Assembly: GCA_009760855.2 (NCBI GenBank)
Contig: WPIO01000044.1
Span: forward strand, 1,871,393 to 1,931,392
Source: Cristatella mucedo
Taxonomy: Eukaryota; Bryozoa; Phylactolaemata; Cristatellidae
Direction: 5' to 3'
DNA length: 60,000 nucleotides
The notes under the pieces are model-generated. The model saw only the letters and a list, made by a program, of their open reading frames with translations. It had not been told where the DNA came from and searched no databases. Shown here in pieces: positions 56,531 through 60,000 of the stretch (within the stretch, counting starts at the first letter, position 1; each line of letters begins with the position of its first letter). Both the position numbers and the translations under genes were made by a program.

Positions 56531-59059
56531 CGGCGATAGCAAAACAATAATAGTTATGCACGAGCATAACTAGTAACCAGGATACTAGCCGCCGGGGTTT
56601 TTAAAATGCAGCCACCTGCGAGTGGGATCCAGCCACAAGCGGTAAGCATCTAGATGTCCATAGGCATGTGTAATTTGTTACTCGCCAAGGTCAAACAACA
56701 AACATAAGCTTAAGCAGGTCTTAGCTGTATCGGTTTCCAAATACAATGTTCGCAAGAACTTTGATGGACGAAAGACCACATTTAGCTTTACTGGCACAAG
56801 GAAATTGATCGAGTCACAGCGAAAGCGGTCAGTGAAAGAGCCTACCGCCAAGCATTGCAGCTAGAAGTCGAAAGAGAGGCTTCGTTCGTTGGCTATTTTA
56901 TGAGGCTTCTATTCCTCAGCTCTGACCTGCGCTATGTAGGCCTGCAGTATCGACTTTCGTCAGCCCAATAAATGTGAAATACTGATACGCACTGCAAAAA
57001 TATGGCTATTTTAACATTTTGCGAGCTTTGAAAATCAGAGGCCATCTCGACGAATCGATTCACCAAACATATAGGTCCAATAGCAGTGCACTTCGAGTAT
57101 ACCACATATTTTCAATATTTCTGGAATGCTTCATATGTGGAAATGGATGTCGAGGATTGAAGAAGGCTGAAGGACAAAGCAACAAAGATAAGGCTAAATC
57201 TGTGAACTACTTCTCAAATACAGACAAGGTATTTAGCTTTTAATTTTTTGAGCTATGCAATAAATAATGCATTTAGTGAGGGCTGCAGGCTTTTTAGACT
57301 AGCCTGTCGTATTCCTTTTATCCCCAGCTAAATAAATTGATGAATAAAAGTTCGACGACAACCCCAAAGACCAGAGTAATGTAGCGGGTGGCCATTGAGG
57401 AAATTAATATAGCCAAAGATAATAGATTTTTTAATGTGATGTCAAGCAATCTCTCTTTGTAAATACCTATTCTGTGAACTATTGTGCAGGTATTCTACTA
57501 GTTTCCCTCATTGACTGAGGCCTGAATTTCGGCATATTCTAGCAGTCAACGAAGTAAAGGTCAGTTGATTGAAATTACATTTCTATATCGACAGAAGATC
57601 ATTAGCTGCTATCTCATCACCTAAGACAGGGCCTTCGTAAGTAAAAGTGCGGCAACCAGACCAGACATTAGAGATCAGCCATCAGCTGATAACTATTCGC
57701 ACGATAAAGAATCGGGTTCTTAGGCATGACAGATCTTCTATTTCCAGAGCACTTCAAGCAGGGCCTGATTAGATTAGGGCCTGATTACAGTAAGTGAGCC
57801 CAACTAGTGCGTTTTCACTGTCGCGTTAAAAATACTGCAATTGCCTGATGCAGAACTTTAACAAGTTCTTTATCCCTAAGTAAATAAAACTACTCTATGA
57901 CCGATTTCAGCATTTGAGCTACTTTTCCACAGCGATATTGGACTAGTAGCAAATTTGTTCACTGTCGGTCTGAGGCTTTCACAGAAGCTAACCAGACGTG
58001 ACATAGCCTATGCACAATTTGTATTCAAACAGGATAGGCACAATAATTGTATGATACACGTTCTCTCGATAACTTTCAAAACAAGGTCAGATAAGATGAG
58101 CAAGCCACCCTAATATTTTGAATGAGCATATCTTGGCTGTTTTATCGGTTAAGCACAGGTGTGGTCTGTATAATTGCTTCGATGTAATCTTTACATTTGT
58201 AACCCAAATTCTGTACAGATTAGAGGGTGGTTAAATACAGGTGCATAGCCACACATAGGCCAGGCTAGGCCGGGCCTATGCCAGGCTGGTAAGCCTAGGT
58301 CCTGAGCCGCCTAGGCGAGTCTGGGCCACGGTCAATTTGATGAGCTGGCTACGCACCTGGTTACATACCATGGGCGGGCTTTGATTCATTTACAACGATT
58401 TTCGTCAAGAATTTCCCATGAGCATCAATCTATCACGAGTCACAGGAAACTAGGGCCCGGCACTGGCTCAACCCAGAAGAAGAACCTGATATAGGTCCTA
58501 TAATGGCTAATTCACCAATAGATTTCTTATTGCTAACTGCGTTCCTGCAACGGTGGGAACATTGTTACGGAAACGAATTACCCTAATTTTTGTGGACAAA
58601 GTCTAATGATTTTTTAATACATTGTCAAGTCACAGAGCTGATAGTCATTGCCCAACCACGTTAGGTTTCTTAAGACGAAACCTTAGCCACCGAGTATTAC
58701 TCAAGACATTTCAGCCCGTTTCGTGATGGCGTTGGCTTACTCGTATACGTAATCTATATGGGCAGATATTCAGTAACAGCACAAGCGTTTGTCACCATAA
58801 GGCCACAACCCGTTGTTAGACCAAGTTCTGGCAGTTAATTTGTCCTGGAAACCATAAACTATTTAGCTTAAGCTCTGTATCCACCAACGTTCTGCTCATG
58901 AGATAGCCAAACCAGCTTCTGCAAGCCTCGTGTAATAGCATTTGCTCGGGTCGTCGTTGGCATGCCAATACTGGATCTACCACGTTCATGCCGAGATAGC
59001 TTTTTTAGTGACAGCCAGTCCATTCATTAAATGACGACAGCGATCGGCTGAATAAACAT
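56531..59059. other. No gene recognised; one local palindromic cluster
   Basis: At 58242-58335 repeated AGGCCAGGCTAGG / GCCTAGG-type words can form short hairpins. A plus frame at 57019-57243 has no motif or splice context. The left 150 bases may include the LINE's 5' UTR. Confidence 0.35.
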
Positions 59060-59215
59060 TTATCTCATTTATTTAGACGTGGCAGAGCTTTAGTGGCTCT
59101 AACCCGCTTGCATTGGACGTTATAAGATTGCTTGGATGTACGATTTGAACCATCGACCAGAGTCCTAGAGAAAAGGAGGTAACTCTTAGGATATCGTAAG
59201 CCTTTACCTGTACAC
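59060..59215 (-). mobile_element. SINE family 2 copy, diverged
   Basis: On the minus strand it has a B-box GATGGTTCAAATCGTAC, then GCAAGCGGGTTAGAGCCAC and TCTAAATAAATGAGATAAA, in the family 2 order. Confidence 0.65.
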
Positions 59216-59499
59216 GTCCAGACTCAAAGCTCGCACAGTTCAAGCTTTCGAGGGGCTCTAAACAAGCAAACACTATTACCCCAGCTGACTCAATCGTGGT
59301 TTTTCCGTCATATAACAGCTTTTTCGCAACATCTAATCATTGGGACGAATAACGAAACCAGCTGTATCTTGCTTCCTAAAAATTCACGCAACGCTTCGGT
59401 CACCTTTGCCAAAACACGTGCAAATTGCACTTAAGCTGAAGTACAGGTTCCGAGCGCCAGCCGCTATAGGTTAAAGGTAGTTCGGCGTACAGTGCGGCT
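59216..59499. other. Unique spacer
   Basis: Nothing recognised. Confidence 0.4.
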
Positions 59500-59655
59500 T
59501 GCCACGCGTCTTAACTCGGGAGTAAGGTGCTTGCTCTTCACGACCTACGTCGTAGGTTCGATTCTTTATTTCTCACTGGAAGCAATGGTGACTGTCGTCA
59601 AGGTTTTTCAGCCGCAGTACAAATGAGACAGTTAAATCAGCTAATATTTCCCAAG
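59500..59655 (+). mobile_element. SINE family 2 copy
   Basis: It has a head with a B-box GTAGGTTCGATTCTT, the body CAATGGTGACTGTCGTCAAG, and a tail GAGACAGTTAAATCAGCTAA then TATTT. Confidence 0.78.
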
Positions 59656-60000
59656 CCATCGATTGGCATCTAATATGGCGGCAAAATTGATGTTTTAGGA
59701 TAACTCGACAGGCTAACCCAGATGGCGTGTCCGGATTTAAGTTGCCCTGTATGTCCCGTAAGGGTTTGGCTGGATTATTGCATTTTGCCACCTCCTTTTT
59801 GGAACGCCTATGAAGACTATACCAAAAAAATAGTACACTATTGTTTGGCTTGTGTGGACACTCGCTGTGTGCAAACTTGAGCGTTGCTCGTCTGCAGTAG
59901 CTCGTTTGTGGTATATGTTATATCACATTAGTACTCTCGTGCTGATATCGCTAAAAAAGAACAGCAGCTTTCACAAGAGGTCTTACCGAATTTTTCGGAC

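Overview
The window looks like intron-rich or intergenic DNA from an invertebrate animal. There are no prokaryotic signals and no long cellular ORFs. It carries dozens of L2/CR1-group LINE fragments, tRNA-derived SINEs, decayed DNA transposons and long CT microsatellites. The few believable host coding pieces are short, about 170-290 bases, and are bounded by consensus splice sites. I cannot name the phylum from sequence alone.

Host gene. The minus strand carries a set of exon-like blocks: 27352-27530, 25456-25677, 10679-10864, 5822-5992 and 2288-2574. In this order their translations resemble successive parts of a CABIT-domain adaptor of the GAREM/THEMIS type, followed by an acidic, tyrosine-containing tail. 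The last three blocks have mutually compatible phase-1 splice sites. If they form one gene, its introns hold most of the mobile DNA between 2.6 and 27 kb, and both ends lie outside what I can resolve. Two further exon-like blocks, 24419-24602 (+) and 36348-36538 (-), are unassigned.

Mobile DNA. One LINE family dominates, with more than 20 copies in both orientations. Its order is endonuclease, reverse transcriptase, a C-terminal domain, a 3' UTR with an internal duplication, a GGCGC-type 3' hairpin and an (ATT)n tail. The longest copy is 48320-51622 (-). It abuts a second copy, 51623-53497 (+), head to head, making inverted repeats of about 1.85 kb. A third, older copy, 53500-56530 (-), follows and is interrupted by a SINE. 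Several copies are nested in older ones: 587-1428 in 1-2125, 8544-8727 in 8158-8747, and 38066-38211 in 37520-38460. Two other LINE families appear as fragments at 3040-3706 and 17048-17539.

SINEs. Two tRNA-derived families are present. Family 1 (15372-15593, 29046-29192, 54012-54182) ends in the same hairpin tail as the dominant LINE, so that LINE probably moves it. Family 2 (16715-16890, 39174-39345, 42712-42870, 45885-45985, 59060-59215, 59500-59655) has a different tail.

DNA transposons. These are a broken hAT transposase (18906-20300), a Tc1-like element present as a tail-to-tail inverted pair (21452-23012), a MITE-like element with repeat-bearing inverted ends (3707-4405), and a neighbouring C/G-run element (4406-5085).

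Remaining stretches (about 5.1-5.8, 8.8-10.7, 14.4-15.4, 17.5-18.6, 20.3-21.4, 28.2-29.0, 34.2-36.3, 47.2-48.3 and 56.5-59.0 kb) hold nothing I can name beyond the small repeats listed.
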